From contig JACBKR010001264.1 in the NCBI GenBank assembly GCA_014218235.1, positions 1,240,001-1,304,000 on the forward strand: a stretch of 64,000 nt of DNA, given 5' to 3'. The DNA is from Colocasia esculenta. Lineage: Eukaryota; Streptophyta; Magnoliopsida; Alismatales; Araceae. The notes beneath the pieces are model-generated. The model worked only from the letters and a program-made list of their open reading frames with translations, did no database searches and had not been told where the DNA came from. This document shows positions 1 through 12,166 of the stretch, piece by piece (the first letter of the stretch is position 1; every line of letters starts with the position of its first letter). Made by a program: the position numbers and the translations under genes.

Positions 1-1289
1 ATACTTCAATCGATGGATTAATCTGTCAAAATATTGTAAGAGATAGGTGCTTAAAAACATGGACATCCCCGTACACTTTTAATGGTTTCTTGTTGAATTT
101 AAATTTCTGTAATGCTAGCATATGTATGATAGTGATTATTATTTCATGCACTATTCCCTAAAATTCTAGATATTTGACGTTAATTAGTTAATTAAAATAA
201 CTTATCGCTAGAGTGCTACTTCTTAGTATTTTCTTGCGGACGTTGGAAAATAAGAGTATAGATTAGGGGATCTCACTGATCTGATTACACAAGGTCAATG
301 GTGGACAAAGAAATTTTATCTAGTAAGATCACAATAAGATATAAATTAGGTCAATGAGATTATTATTAGATCTAACAAAAAAATTTCAGCTTAAATTTTA
401 AAATATTTTTAAAAAATCAATGGGATCACAAACACCACGTGAGTCTACGACTCTACCCTAGCTGTGGCACCTTTTTTCCGACATATTTTCAAGGTGGGGT
501 CATTTTTGTTCTCTCTTTTATGGATGCATTTCGTGTAACTCAAAACCTATTTTAGCATGTAAGTTTCTCCATAAATTTACATATTTATATTTTTTAAATT
601 TTGTGCCACTTTCTAATTTTATTTTTTATGGAATAATATACATGTGAGTGTGAATTGCACGAAATGATAAAAATGATAATATATAATAATTAGTATTAAT
701 TTTAGTTGGAGAGCTTTATCCATAAAAAATAAAGAGATAACTCGTCAAACCGTAGGATTATTCTTATCATCTCGGTTCGTGGATGACATGTAGTAAACAT
801 AAAATTATAGGCCCGTTTTGCACTGCCATGGCCATTTATGCCAAGTTTGTGAAATGAAAAGATGTCTATATATATTAAGATTTGTCGTGTCGAATGATTT
901 GGTCGTGTTGAGTTTACCTTGACACAGTACGGTACGCCCGTACCATATTGATAAATTGACCGAAAATCTCGAGTCGAACGACCGATTTTTAAAATATACA
1001 TAATATTATTCTAAATTATATAAGTATCACATTTCATAATAGAAACATATAAAAGTCTCATTCAAAGTAGTTCACATTTCACATAATAATAGTTATGAAT
1101 GATTCCACATAGTGTTTTCATTCATTTGTATAACATTAATTCATATAAAGCAAATGAAATGGTCATGTTATCTAGTGTGACCTCTTTCTTTGCATGGTTC
1201 TGCTTTCTTCTCCAACTCTTTTCATGGTCATCTGCATGAAAAATTAAAAATTAATATCATATTCTTTAACATACAAATACGAACATTAG
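1..1289. other. AT-rich intergenic DNA
   Basis: No coding region is supported here. The stretch is AT-rich with short runs of A and T. Around 760-1000 it becomes slightly richer in CG steps, as decayed transposon DNA often is, but no ends or coding motifs could be assigned. The only open frame of note (702-1001, minus) resembles nothing I recognise and is probably chance. Confidence 0.5.
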
Positions 1290-2524
1290 AAAGTAATGAA
1301 TATTCTTACATAATCCTCTTCATCATCTTGAGTATGTATATCCACAAAACTCTCATAATATGGGGTATAACTTCCATCCCCAAATAATTTCATATTATAT
1401 GTGTTCTCCACAAAGTGTAAATAATCAGCGAAAGAAATGTAATTTTGATACACGTCTTCGTTCATACACTGATATTCTACATGTTGGCATGTTCTTTAGT
1501 GCACTATTGTAGGCCCTAGTAGTGGAATGATCGGAATCTGCATGTATGAACCATCATCCTTATATTAGTATCCAAATGCATAATAACTAGCATATCTATG
1601 ATGCTGTGCATATGGATCCAACTGTGCTTACCCTGGAAAAAAAATTGTGACCCTCAGTAGAGGCCTCAAATGTTGTGTCATTCTGTGTGTTCAATCTCTC
1701 AAAATTGGATAGAACGTCTTGATAACTGCTATTGTCTACAGACCCTATGTGTCGTCCTTTGTCATCTACTTTTCACTTTCTTTGTGACATTTGTGGAGCA
1801 CTGTGATTTCTGTCGTCCTAGGTAGCATGAGTGAATTAAGTCTCACATGTAAAGTACATGCTCCCACCTCCACCACCACCACCACTGCCAATTGTACCAA
1901 ATAGAGAAGAATGATTTGATGAGTCATCTTTAGTACTTATCTCTGAGATGGCAAAGGAGTCACATCTGAGTCATCCACTATGGTGGCATCTGTAATGTCA
2001 ATGGGATCTTGTTGTTTGCATGCTGTTCCTTTGTTTGGAACAAAAAATCTTTGTTGTCCATCCGAATTTCTTCGGTGGTCCTTCCTATTCATTATCACTC
2101 TTCCTTTGTTGTTTTGAACTGGCTGATCAACTAACAAATGTCTACGAGAGTAGTATGGTATTATAAGCAACATAAACAAATAAAATGTATGAGGTATTAT
2201 AAATTAACATTTATCACCTAGGTCTGAGATGAACTACGACGATGTATAGAAGATGACTTAGACATAGATGATAGTCGAGGAGGGGGACCTCTAAGCCAAG
2301 AAGAAGGGGGAGCTGCTGATTGAGTCGGGGGGGAAGTTCTAGGCTAAATCAACCTATCTAGATCTATTGTATCCATCTCACAGTGCATCCGGCTAGTAGG
2401 CCCTCTCTCGGCTCTAGTGTTGCTGCCTATGAGAATAGCGTTGTCTAAGTCATCGTCAAAATTTGAATGATGAGCATGCATCACATGTGCATCTTTGGCA
2501 CCCCTAGCATCTACACTTGCCTCC
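1290..2524 (-). pseudogene. hAT transposase relic, 3' (C-terminal) part
   Basis: This is the C-terminal end of a decayed hAT-family transposase-like gene. Read on the minus strand, the frame enters at 2524 directly from the piece at 8899-8962 (reading ...IERME then ASVDARGAK...). It runs to a stop at 2342-2344 through an acidic stretch (FDDDLDN). Further blocks downstream (1937-2179, and about 1300-1900) look like low-complexity tail exons, with a Gly run encoded near 1875 and Tyr/Asp-rich segments, but stops and frameshifts interrupt them. The family normally cuts and pastes DNA using a DDE catalytic core; none of the core is in this piece. The lower boundary is approximate. It could instead be a domesticated hAT-like host gene, but the stops argue that it is dead. 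Confidence 0.5.
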
Positions 2525-4414
2525 TGTTGGTCCACAACATCAAGCTACAATCACTTAGAGGGGGGTGAATAGGTAAATACAGAAATCTAAAAATACAAAT
2601 AACCACTTGAAACTTTCTTTTGTGAATAAGATAGTGTGCAATGAAAGTTAAGTTAGCGGAAGCAATCACACATAATGAACACAAGAAATTTATCTCAGTT
2701 CGGTACTTCCCAATGGAAGACCTACGTCTAGTCCCCAAACAAATCTAGGGATTTCACTGACTAAGGTACAATCCCCCCAAGGATATATAACACTCAGCCC
2801 TTGTTGGTCTTTTTTTCTTTCCTAGGTAAAAAGGCAGACCACTTTTTTTACAGGTTCAGTAGCAAACCTATTAAAACAAACTCCAGCGTGGTTCTTAAGT
2901 TTTAACCCCCAGCTCATAGGTTGGTCCTCCCTTCAACAAAGGGGCACAACCCCAGCTCCCAAGTTAGTCCTCTCTTCACACAGGAAGAGAAATATTATGT
3001 ATAGTCCCACAGTTCGACATTATGGTCTTTCTTAAGAAAAGAAAGAATAGGCTGAGAGCTACATAAAATAAACAAGAGGATCAAACTCTCAGCTCACAAT
3101 CTCTCCTCTAGATTTATAATGTTATGTAGAGAGAGGGAAGAAAGAATGAAGACTTGAAGGCCGAACACTTGAACATATTGTTTGATGCTTTTTCATATAT
3201 GTGTTGTCTTCTTCTCTTCAAAACCTTCGGATCTTTATAGAGCAGTTGAAGAAGAGGACCGTTCACAGATAGCCATTGGAGTCCCTTGGATCCAATGCTT
3301 CTTCTTCTTCTTCTTCTTCTTCTTATTCTGCTTTTGCTCTCTTTGTGTCTAACAGTTTCTTTGGAGTAGAAGAGAGTCTTCATAGGTTTGTGCTTGATTT
3401 CAAGGTCTTACGTAAGTGTCTGCAAGCATTAAATGCAAGAAGATGATAGTAAGAGAGATATACATAACATGTTAGTTGAGCCATACCTCTTTTGCCTTTA
3501 GTTCATATCATATTTCCCGCTGACAGCATACTATAGTAGGTAAGTGCCTTTTTTTCTTGCAGGAAAGGAGGAGTCATTTGAGGCCATGTTTTCTGCTGAT
3601 ATTTTTTCTTACCTACCATGGTAAGATAGAAAACACACAACATGAATAACTTAGATATTGATTTTTTGTTGGGTGCCAAAGACATCTATTCATTAATTGA
3701 TGCAGACAAGAGTAAGTCATTAATAATCGATGTACAATATAAGTATTGAACACTTATAACATCAATCGATGTATTTTAACATTAATCGGAATGTAAATAA
3801 GGCAAGTGTTCAGTAATCAGAAGGAAAATAACATTAATCAATACATTTTACGTCAATTGTTCACCAATCGAAAGATATAGTATTTATAACACTAATTGGA
3901 ACAATACTTGGTCATCAATTGGAAGAAATAATCATTTGTTCACCAATTACAATATCAAAACATCAATCAAAACAATACTTGGTCACCAATCAGAAAAAAT
4001 TTGGTTACCAATCGTTAGACGCTTTCTTCAATAATCGAAACACATCAAAAAAAGTATCCACTTAACCTGACGTAAATTTGGTCACTAATCGTTATGAAAA
4101 TAACATCAATTGGAATGATTTAAAGCTATTTGGTCACCAATTGGAATAAGAAATATGTCGACTTAACATGATGTGTATTACCAAATCTTCACCAATCAAA
4201 ATCTAACTTCGACTTGTGATCAGAAATATTTACCAGTTGAAGTTTAACTTCAACTTATAATCAATTGAATATCAAATCTTTATTATTACAATAGATATTT
4301 TCATGATAATTATGAAAGAAAAATATTATTAAATATATTTTATGAGATTTTATGATAAAAATAAATTTTTGTTATCACCAAAATAAATGGATAAAATATA
4401 ATAGTGGTTCAACA
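2525..4414 (-). repeat. 3' LTR of the Copia element
   Basis: This LTR is about 1.89 kb and aligns along its length with 7109-8898. Shared landmarks are the G-run followed by GTGAATAGG near 2560, the paired tracts of CTTCTTCTT near 3300, and the ATCAATCGATGT/ACCAATCGGAA motif field at 3690-4260. A CTT microsatellite (3297-3325) is longer here than in the other copy. Open frames inside it are chance. Confidence 0.85.
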
Positions 4415-4432
4415 ATCTCCCCTTTTTTGGTG
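4415..4432 (-). other. polypurine tract of the Copia element
   Basis: On the minus strand this reads CACCAAAAAAGGGGAGAT, directly abutting the LTR start TGTTGAACC. This is the classic plus-strand primer position and the form seen in plant Sireviruses. Confidence 0.75.
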
Positions 4433-5899
4433 ATGATAAAAACATATGAATTTTTTGAAATTAACATATTCAATACAAATAATAAATAGAAAAATCAGAG
4501 ATAAAAAAATGAAAATTTCTTACCATTTAGATATTCTCTACTTTTTCAAATGCAGAAACTTCTTACCAATTCTTTGTGAGGAGGGAGTGGTTCAACAATG
4601 AAGAGGTATCATCTCCGCTTTTGAAGTTTGGATTTGTCTTGCTCCCCCTGAATGGGATGCTCCCCCTCAGTATATGACTTTCCCTTAGTTGATGCTTGAC
4701 GAATCTTCACAAGTTCTCCTTGTTGGTCGACCAATTTGTCATCATCTGCCTAGTGTGTCGACCTCTTTCCTTTGTGTGTTGACATGTGTACCTTATGTGT
4801 CAACCTGTGCATTTTCTGTCGACAACCAAACTTAGGTTTGTCGACTTAAACTGTTCCAAATGCTTTTCCAGAAAGCTTCTTCATGGAGCATGACTTCATC
4901 TGTCGACCTATGTCTTTTATCTGTCGACATCTTCTTGTTGAATTATCATTTGCTGATACTTTATCTTGTTGTTTTCTTGTCATATCAACTTGTTGTTTGT
5001 CATGTCTTCAAGAAAATTCTCTGCATTGGTCTAAAAAAAAAATCTTGCAAGAAACTTATTAGTAGCACTTGTAAACAGAAATTAAGAATTACATTAATAT
5101 GTGACTACATCCTCTTTAGATTTCAATGAAGTGAAGAGCTGACAGTCACCAATACCTTGAGCATCCTTTGTCTATGATGCTCTAAGGCTGCCCTACAAAT
5201 AAATCACTCAAAAATAGGTACCCAAACTCTTTTGGGCCCTTGATGGTTAAATACATATAAATAACCTTTAGGAATCCATATTAAGTGCCTAGTTGTGCAG
5301 GAGTTTACTGTGTGACTTAACTTATTATAATGAGATCACAACAGTGAATGTATTTTATTTGTGAGGCTTGAATATTCTTGCAATGTTTTAACATATTTGT
5401 TCAGGAGCCTTCTTCTTTTGAGTCACATCATTTTTTATTTCTTTTACAAATTTTGGCAATAGGTATTTACTTGGATACTTAACTTGTTTTTTTATTTTTT
5501 AGGAGATTTGTATCCTAATCCTTATTTTTTTTGCCATATTTTGAGCCTTTTAAGCATAAGGCTAAAGATGTTTTACCTTTTGTTAATCTTCTACCTGATC
5601 TTTTCAAATAATTATTTTCGTCAGTTAGAGTTTTTAATTTTTCTTCCAACCCTAATACATGATTGTTCTTATTCTTTAAGTCTTCACACAAAAAATCATT
5701 ATTGTGTTTGGTTTCTTTTAACTGAGTTTCTAATTATTCCATTTCACATTTAAGATTAGAATTAGTATTCTTTAAACAAGCAAAAATATTTTTCAGAGTC
5801 TTTAATTCCTTTACAACTATTTTGTGTTTTTTGGTAAAATTCATTAAAGATATCTTCTAAATTTTTTAATTATGAATCTAAATCATAACAAGAATTGAA
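4433..5899 (-). other. non-coding internal region of the deleted Copia element
   Basis: An autonomous relative would carry pol here. No integrase, reverse transcriptase or RNase H motif is visible on either strand. At 4715-4845 there is a cluster of short GTCGAC or GTCAAC motifs about 20-35 bp apart. The remainder is T-rich, consistent with decay or replacement of the coding region. Confidence 0.55.
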
Positions 5900-7043
5900 A
5901 GATGAGTCAAATTGTACCTCATCTAGTCCTACCAAGAGGGCTTGACTCACTTGCTCTTCCTCAGAATTTGAGTTTGATGCACCTGTAGAGGAAACTTCTT
6001 CATTGTCTCACACAGTTGTCATAGCTTTCCTCTTGAATTTCTTGTACTTTTCATCTTTTCTCTACTTCTTCTTGGATTTTTTTGGTTGATCAATTTTCTC
6101 GAGCCTTAGACAGTCATGTCTTAGGTGTCTGGGTTGTTTGCATTTATAGCAAACTAGTTCCTTTTTCTTTTTCTCTTTCTTCTAAATCTTTCTTGATCCA
6201 TTCTTCTTCTTCTTTAAAATTTTCTGAAGTGTTGATAGGACTTCATCAGCATCACTATCTTCAGATCCTGTATTTTCTGAACTAGAAGAGGAAGAAGTAG
6301 AAGGAGTAGCTATAACTTTAAAAGCATTAGTAATTTTTTTTCTTAGAAGAGCTTTCAGATAATCTTTCCATATTGATCTCATATGTCATTAATAATCCTA
6401 TAAGCTTTTCTATTGACATGGTTGTTAAGTCATTTGCTTCTTCAATAGCGGTTACTTTAAGAGTCCATTGATTTGAAAGAGATCTCAATATTTTCCTAAC
6501 TAAATCACCTTGAGAAAAGGTTTTTCCTAATGATGCTAAGCCATTTATTATGTCTGTAAATCTTGAATACATTTGAGTTATACCTTCATCACTGAGCATC
6601 CTAAATTATTCATATTTAGCTACAAGAATTGTCTATCCTAGCCTGTAACTTTATTGATTCCTTCATAAGTTATTATTAATGTATCTCATATTTCTTTAGC
6701 TGATTTATATGCCGAAATTCTATTGAATTCATTTTTGGATAAAAGCACAACATAGGTAGTTTTTAGCCTTATAATTTAATGAGATGTTTCTTTTAACTGC
6801 TACAGACATTTCAGATGAGGTTGAAGTAAGAGGGATTTTATCACCTTCGTCAATTACCTTCTACAAATCGATATTTGTGCCTCTGATGAAGCACTCCATA
6901 TGCATTTTCCAGTATGCGTAATCTTCAACATCGAAGAAGGGAGGTCTTGCGACAGATTGTCCTTCAGTATAGCCTTGGGCTACTATTGATCTTTGCTTTT
7001 TAGATCGTAAGATCTTCTTCACAGAGCTTGGCTCTGATATCAC
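5900..7043 (-). pseudogene. gag: Copia gag polyprotein relic (UBN2-type gag plus CCHC knuckle)
   Basis: Gag packages element RNA in cytoplasmic virus-like particles. The N-terminal block (6861-7043) carries the Copia gag opening with an FDVEDYAYWK-like motif, equivalent to the usual 'YxxWxxxM' segment. The middle (6327-6599) matches the UBN2/Retrotran_gag_2 core (VRKILRSL, LIGLLMTYE). The zinc knuckle lies at 6110-6151 as CX2CX4HX4C (CYKCKQPRHLRHDC); the usual Gly before His is absent. At least three frame changes separate these blocks, and between 6600 and 6860 the frame is broken by stops, so it is not functional. The protein would have been about 350-400 residues. Confidence 0.75.
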
Positions 7044-7094
7044 TTTTTGGTATCACTGTAAGAGATCTAACTTTGATTTCTTCAAGAGACCAAT

Positions 7095-7105
7095 GCTCTG
7101 ATACC
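7095..7105 (-). other. primer binding site (initiator-Met tRNA) of the Copia element
   Basis: On the minus strand this reads GGTATCAGAGC, three bases inside the 5' LTR end. It is complementary to the 3' end of plant initiator methionine tRNA, the usual primer for Copia elements. Confidence 0.7.
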
Positions 7106-7108
7106 GCT

Positions 7109-8898
7109 TATTGGTCCACGACAACAAGCTACAGTCAACTAGAGGGGGGTGAATAGGTAAATATAGAAATATGAAAACATAAATAACCACTTGAAACATT
7201 GGTTAGTGAATAAGATCGTGTGCAATGAAAGTTAAATGAGCAGAAGCAATCACACACAATGAACACAAGAAATTTATCTTGATTTGATACTTTACAATGG
7301 AAGACCTACATCCAAATCTCAAGCAAATCTTGTGATTCACTAACCGGGGTACAATCCCCCCAAGGATATATAACACCCAGCCCCTATAGGTCTTCTTCTC
7401 TTTCTTAGGTAAGAATGCAGCCCACTTTTTTTATAGGTTCAGAAGCAAACCTACTGGAATAAACGCCATCGTGGTTCTTAACCCACAGCTCACAGGTTGG
7501 TCCTCTTTTCACATAGGAAGAGGAATACTGTGTATAGTCCTATAGTTGGACACTATGGTCTTTCTTAAGAAAAGAAAAAATTGGCTGAGAGCTACAAGAA
7601 ATAAACAAGAGGATCAAACTCTCAGCTCGTAATCTCTCCCTCAGATTTACAATGTTGTGCAGAGAGAGGGAAGAAGCAATGAATACATGAAGGCCGAACA
7701 CTTGAACAAATTGCTTGATGTTTTTTCATATATGTGTTGTCTTCTTCTCTTCGAAACCTTCAATTCTTTATAAAGAGGATTGTTGATAGATAGTTGTTGG
7801 ACTCCCTTGGATCCGATGCTTCTTCTTCTACTTCTACTTCTTCTACTTTTGCTCTCTTTGTGTCTAATGGTTTCTTTGGAGCAGAAGAGAGTATTCATAG
7901 GTTTGTGCTTGATTTCAAGGTCATAGGTAGCAGGTGTCTACAAGCATTAAATGCAAGAAGAGGATAATAAGAGAGAGATACATGACATGTCAGTTGAACC
8001 AACCTTTTTTTGCCTTTAGTCCATATTTCCTGCTGATAGCATACTATGGTAGGTAGATGCCTTTCTTTCTTGCAATAAAGAAGGAGTCCTTTTAAATCTA
8101 CTAACACATTTTCTTATCTACCTTGATAAGATAGAAAGCACACAACATGAATAACTTAGAGATTTGAAAGATATTTGAATTTTCATTGGGTGCCAAAAAC
8201 ATTTGTTTATTAATCGATGCAGACAAGAGTAAGTCATCAATAATCGATGTACAATATAAGTATTGAACACTTATAACATCAATCGATGTATTTTAACATT
8301 AATCAGAATGCAACTTAGGTAAGTGTTCAGTAATTAGAAGGAAAATAACATCAATCAATACATTTTAAGTAAATTGTTCACAATCGAAAGATATAATATT
8401 TATAACACTAATCGGAACAATACTTGGTCATCAATCGGAAGAAATAATCATTTGTTCACCAATTGCAATGTCTAAATATCAATCGGAACAATACTTGATC
8501 ATCAATCGAAAGAAATTTGGTCACCAATCGTTAGACACTTTCTTAAGTAATCGGAACACATCAATTGGAATAAAAAATGTGTCCACTTAATATGACGAAA
8601 ATTTAATCACCAATAGTTATGAAAATAACATCAATTGAAATGATTTAAAGCTATTTGGTCACCAATCGGAACAAGAAATGTGTCGACTTAACATGACACG
8701 TATTACCAAACCTTCACTGGTCGAAGTCTAACTTCAACTTGTGATTTCTACCTTCACTAGTCGAAGTCTAACTTCGACTTGTAACCAATTGAAGATCAAA
8801 TCTTTATTACAATAGATATTTTCATGATAGTTATGAGAGAAAAATATTATTAAATATATTTATGAGATTTATGATAAACATAAGTTTTTGGTTCAACA
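7109..8898 (-). repeat. 5' LTR of the Copia element
   Basis: This is the partner of 2525-4414, about 1.79 kb, on the same strand. The inner end reads TATTGG where the other LTR has TGTTGG. The two copies differ by many substitutions and small indels, so the insertion is not recent. The motif field of spaced ATCGAT/ATCGGA words is at 8190-8760. Confidence 0.85.
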
Positions 8899-8962
8899 CT
8901 TCCATCCTCTCAATAACAGAAGCCAAGAATATGATCGGCCGAGGTGGATCTCCTAGATCGTT
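8899..8962 (-). pseudogene. hAT transposase relic, middle fragment between two insertions
   Basis: These 64 bp are an island of the original hAT gene left between two Copia insertions. On the minus strand they give an open segment (LGDPPRPIIFLASVIERME) in the style of the acidic or Pro-rich region downstream of the hAT dimerisation domain. They join in frame to 2524. Alone the fragment would be unrecognisable; the assignment rests on the neighbouring pieces. Confidence 0.55.
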
Positions 8963-10936
8963 TGTTGGCCCACTTGATATGACAGCAAGACTAACCTAGA
9001 GAGGGGGGGGGTGAATAGGTAATTTGAAAATTGAAACAAAAATTACCACTTAAAAATGTTTGGTTAGTATAAATAAGCGTGTGCAATGAAAATTAAAGGC
9101 GCAGAAGCAAACACACACAAGACACAAAGATGTATCTTGGTTTAGCCCTTCCAAATGGAAGTTCTATGTCCAGTCCCCAAGAAAACTCTTGAGATTTCAC
9201 CAACCAAAGGTACAGTCCCCCTTAAGGACATACAACACCCAGACCCTGTTGGTCTTCTTCTCTTTCTGGGCAAGAAGGTAGCCCATTATTTCACCTCAAC
9301 TAGGTACTTCTTTTTCGAACTCAAAAGCAGCTCACTGGTATAGACCTCCATGTGGTCAAACCACCAGACACAAGCTGGTTTTCTTCTCTTTCTGGGTAAG
9401 AGGGAACCCACTTCTCTTACAGGTCAAGAAGCCAACCTTCTTGTACAAATTCCGGTGCAATTCTTCCCTTAACACAAGGGGAATGCTTGCACGAAGAGGT
9501 ACATTGTGTACAGTCCCACACCCGGACACACCACCCAACACAGTTAGTCTTCTCTTCTCAACAGAAGAGGAAAACTTCTGAACACAGAAGCTAAGACCCG
9601 AAGTCCCTAGATCAAGCTCAAGATAAACAATGAAATGCTTGATCTGAGACTAAGCCTAAAAAGGAAAGAGTATACAAAAAAAAGACTTCTTAGGATAACC
9701 CCCAACTCTCTCACAAATACACAAAGACACACAGAGAGAGAATGAGAAAGAGAGAAAGGCTTGAATGCTTCTGCTTGAATGGGCTCAAGCTCTTCCTCTC
9801 TTACTTTGAGTGTGTATGGAGTTGAATGCTCACTGGATGTACACTCCTTGAAAGATCTTCATATTTTTTTCTCTTCTTCATCCTCTGCTTCATCCTTTTA
9901 TGGAGCAGTTTGAAGAGTACCATTGATAGGTGGTTGTTGAAGTTTCTTGTCCTTTTCTTCTTCTACTCTCCTTCTCTTGAGTCTAACGGCTTCTTTCTTG
10001 TGCCTATTGGCTCCTTGGAGTTTAGACAGATCTTTCAGTTGATATATGCTTCCAAAGATGTCAGCAGCAGGTCCAAGATGTTGACTATGAGTAGAAGTAG
10101 ATATGTAGACATTAAATGTAAGACAGATGTTTATACTCGAGAAGTCTTTTGTCAGATGACTCTCACCTCTTTTGCCTTGTGTCCATATTTCCTGCTAATA
10201 GCTAGAAATAGTAGGTAGATACTTTTCTTTCTTTGTAGGAAGGAGGAGTCCTATGAGACAACAAAAGGCAACTTCTGTTAGAGAAATAATAAGTTAAGCA
10301 TATGAAGTGCATTTGAATTTTCATTGGGCGCCAAATGTATTTTGAACTTGAAAGCCAACAGCAATCGATATGAAATATAGAAGCAATCGATGTTTGATTA
10401 AAGGCAATCAATATCTAAGGCAATCAATGTGAAACTGGTCAGTAATCGATGTGGCAATCGATATTCAAGTCATAATAGCAATCAATGTTTAAATATAATA
10501 GTAATCGATGTGAGACTGATCAATAATGGATGTGAATGAAGAGCAATTGATGTTCTTAAGTCAATCGATGTCTAAAGGTAATCGATATGATAAAGACAAT
10601 CTATGTTTTTCAAAGGCAATCAATGTTTTAAAGACAATCAATATTTTAAAGGCAATCGATGTTTAAGACAATTGATGTTTAAACATAACAGCAATCGATA
10701 TAAAACTTCGACTGCCACTTCGACTGGTCAAGATACAACGTTGTCAGTCGAAGTGGAACTTCGTATACTTTAGTTAAATACAAAGTGGGACTTCGACTGC
10801 CAAGCAATGAAAATCATGAATTTTCTTATAAAAATAATCTTGAAAATTAGTAATAAATATATTCATATTATTTATGATAATCATGAGATTTTTTTATCAC
10901 CAAAATAAAGGGATAAAATATATGAGTGGTTCAACA
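8963..10936 (-). mobile_element. solo LTR of a related Sirevirus-like Copia family
   Basis: This is a 1.97-kb LTR bounded by TGTTGG and CAACA. It shares its plan with the LTRs at 2525-8898: the G-run with GTGAATAGG near 9010, the GGTAC-CCCC blocks near 9200, the motif field, and the AAATAAAGGGATAAAATAT end. The sequence has diverged enough to be another subfamily. No second copy or internal region adjoins it, so it probably formed by LTR-LTR recombination. The 5-bp flanks (TCGTT and GTCGG) do not match well. It lies inside the hAT transposase relic. Confidence 0.75.
10340..10760 (-). repeat. field of spaced ATCGAT-centred motifs in the solo LTR
   Basis: About twenty copies of (C/T)AATCGATGT or one-base variants occur every 12-30 bp with non-conserved spacers. 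They are followed by CTTCGACTG/CAGTCGAAG inverted motifs near 10715-10800. The core ATCGAT is a palindrome. The field lies near the transcriptional upstream end of the LTR (minus orientation). Palindromic motif clusters at this place have been described for Sirevirus LTRs, so a cis-regulatory role is plausible but not shown. Confidence 0.6.
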
Positions 10937-12166
10937 GTCGGCCTCCTCATCAAACTCCATCTCCCCTCGTTCTGTAGTGGACCTAGAAACCCATGACACC
11001 ATTGGGTCTTCATCGTCTTTGAGGTAAGACATGTATGTGGGATCCTAGTCTCCCTCCCCCTTTTTGGCATCCAACTATAGATGTTTCAACTTAAGCCTCA
11101 TATTATAATGCACGTACACCAAGTTATCTAATCTTTTGTGACTCAATCGGTTCCTCAACTTAGTATAAATTAGAGCAAACATACTCCAATTTCTCTCACA
11201 ACCACTAGAAGATGAAGTTTGCGATAAAAATTTAATTGTACTATCTCTAAATATCAGTGCATTTATCCCATAATTAAACTACCACTCTCCTTCCACAAGG
11301 AAAGACGAGTATTATTAGTAACAACATGTTCATTGTTATACATTCTTCAGCTTTCATACGTGAACTGTATATACTTAGATCAAGCCTTTGTCAGGATGCA
11401 ATTGCTGAAGCGTTACTAAAGGAACTAATTCCTTCTTGAAAATATTTTAATTACAGTGCAGTAGACAATGTAAAACTATGCATGGCATGCTTCACATGAA
11501 AATTTCTTGACTTTGCAGAGTACTGGTGAAATATGTACCTCATTAAGAGTGACTGCAGTTTTGTCATGAGTCTGTGACATCCTATCCACCATCGATATCA
11601 CAACATCCAACAAATCATCTCGATAAGCAAGCTCATACTCATGTTAGAATGCAGGATGGAGATAATATGCTGCAAATTAGGATGATGAATGTCCGTCTAA
11701 GTCAACTTGTAGAAGATTATAAACATAGGTTGGTATTCATTTATTTGCCATATATAAGTCTCTACTCAATTGGCAATCTTACTTATCCTTGACAATTTCT
11801 ATGAACATATGGGCATACTTGGATGATACTATAAATATACGTTTCTTGGTAGCCTCCAATTTTGCATATATACACCAACCTCATCGTTAGTATTCTATCA
11901 TCATCCACAAGTCTCAAGACCTAATAAAGAAACTCAATAATTTGCATAATCTTACTTACCATCGACCAAAAGTTAGAGTTGTATACCAAGCCCTCCACCT
12001 CTTGGCCATCGCGTAAAGTAGTAAAATGTGAAGATAGCCATTGATTACTTATGAACATCTACTTCAATTCATCTCTACGCTTCAAGAGGCTATCAAAATA
12101 CCAACTTTTGAAGAACGGTTGACCGACAGTAGGAAAACGATCTACTAATTTTGAAAAAGTGGAGAT
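10937..12166 (-). pseudogene. hAT-family transposase relic, central part with dimerisation domain
   Basis: On the minus strand this holds the C-terminal half of a hAT transposase. First (about 12160-11800) comes a segment of the catalytic-domain neighbourhood: LLKRRDELK, then NSNFWSMVSKI, then VLRLVDDD. Next (about 11290-11090) is the hATC dimerisation domain with its hallmark SSSGCERNWS followed by HKRLDNLVYVHYN. An Asp/Glu-rich part (YLKDDEDPMVSW) runs to the insertion at 10936. Frameshifts and in-frame stops (for example just after LKHL, near 11080) show decay. The N-terminal BED zinc finger and the first catalytic residues are not found upstream. The gene continues at 8899-8962 and 1290-2524. 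Confidence 0.75.

Larger units (their letters stand above)
2525..8898 (-). mobile_element. Sirevirus-like Copia LTR retrotransposon, internally deleted
   Basis: This is a 6.4-kb element on the minus strand with two long direct LTRs (2525-4414 and 7109-8898). The outer ends are TGTTGG and CAACA. Near-matching 5-bp target duplications flank it (CCTCC at 2520-2524, CTTCC at 8899-8903). A primer binding site matching initiator-Met tRNA lies just inside the 5' LTR and a polypurine tract just outside the 3' LTR. The internal 2.7 kb keeps a gag-like frame with one CCHC knuckle, but protease, integrase, reverse transcriptase and RNase H are missing. Mobilisation would therefore need proteins from a relative. 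The LTR end sequence, the A-run/GGGGAGA tract and the LTR motif clusters are the basis for the Sirevirus (Maximus/SIRE) assignment. It inserted in a hAT transposase reading frame. Confidence 0.85.

Noticed and set aside
3114..3383. Minus-strand ORF with an Arg run (and its counterpart at 7647-7898)
   Set aside because: Both lie at the same place in the two LTRs of the Copia element. The Arg run is a CTT microsatellite of different length in each.
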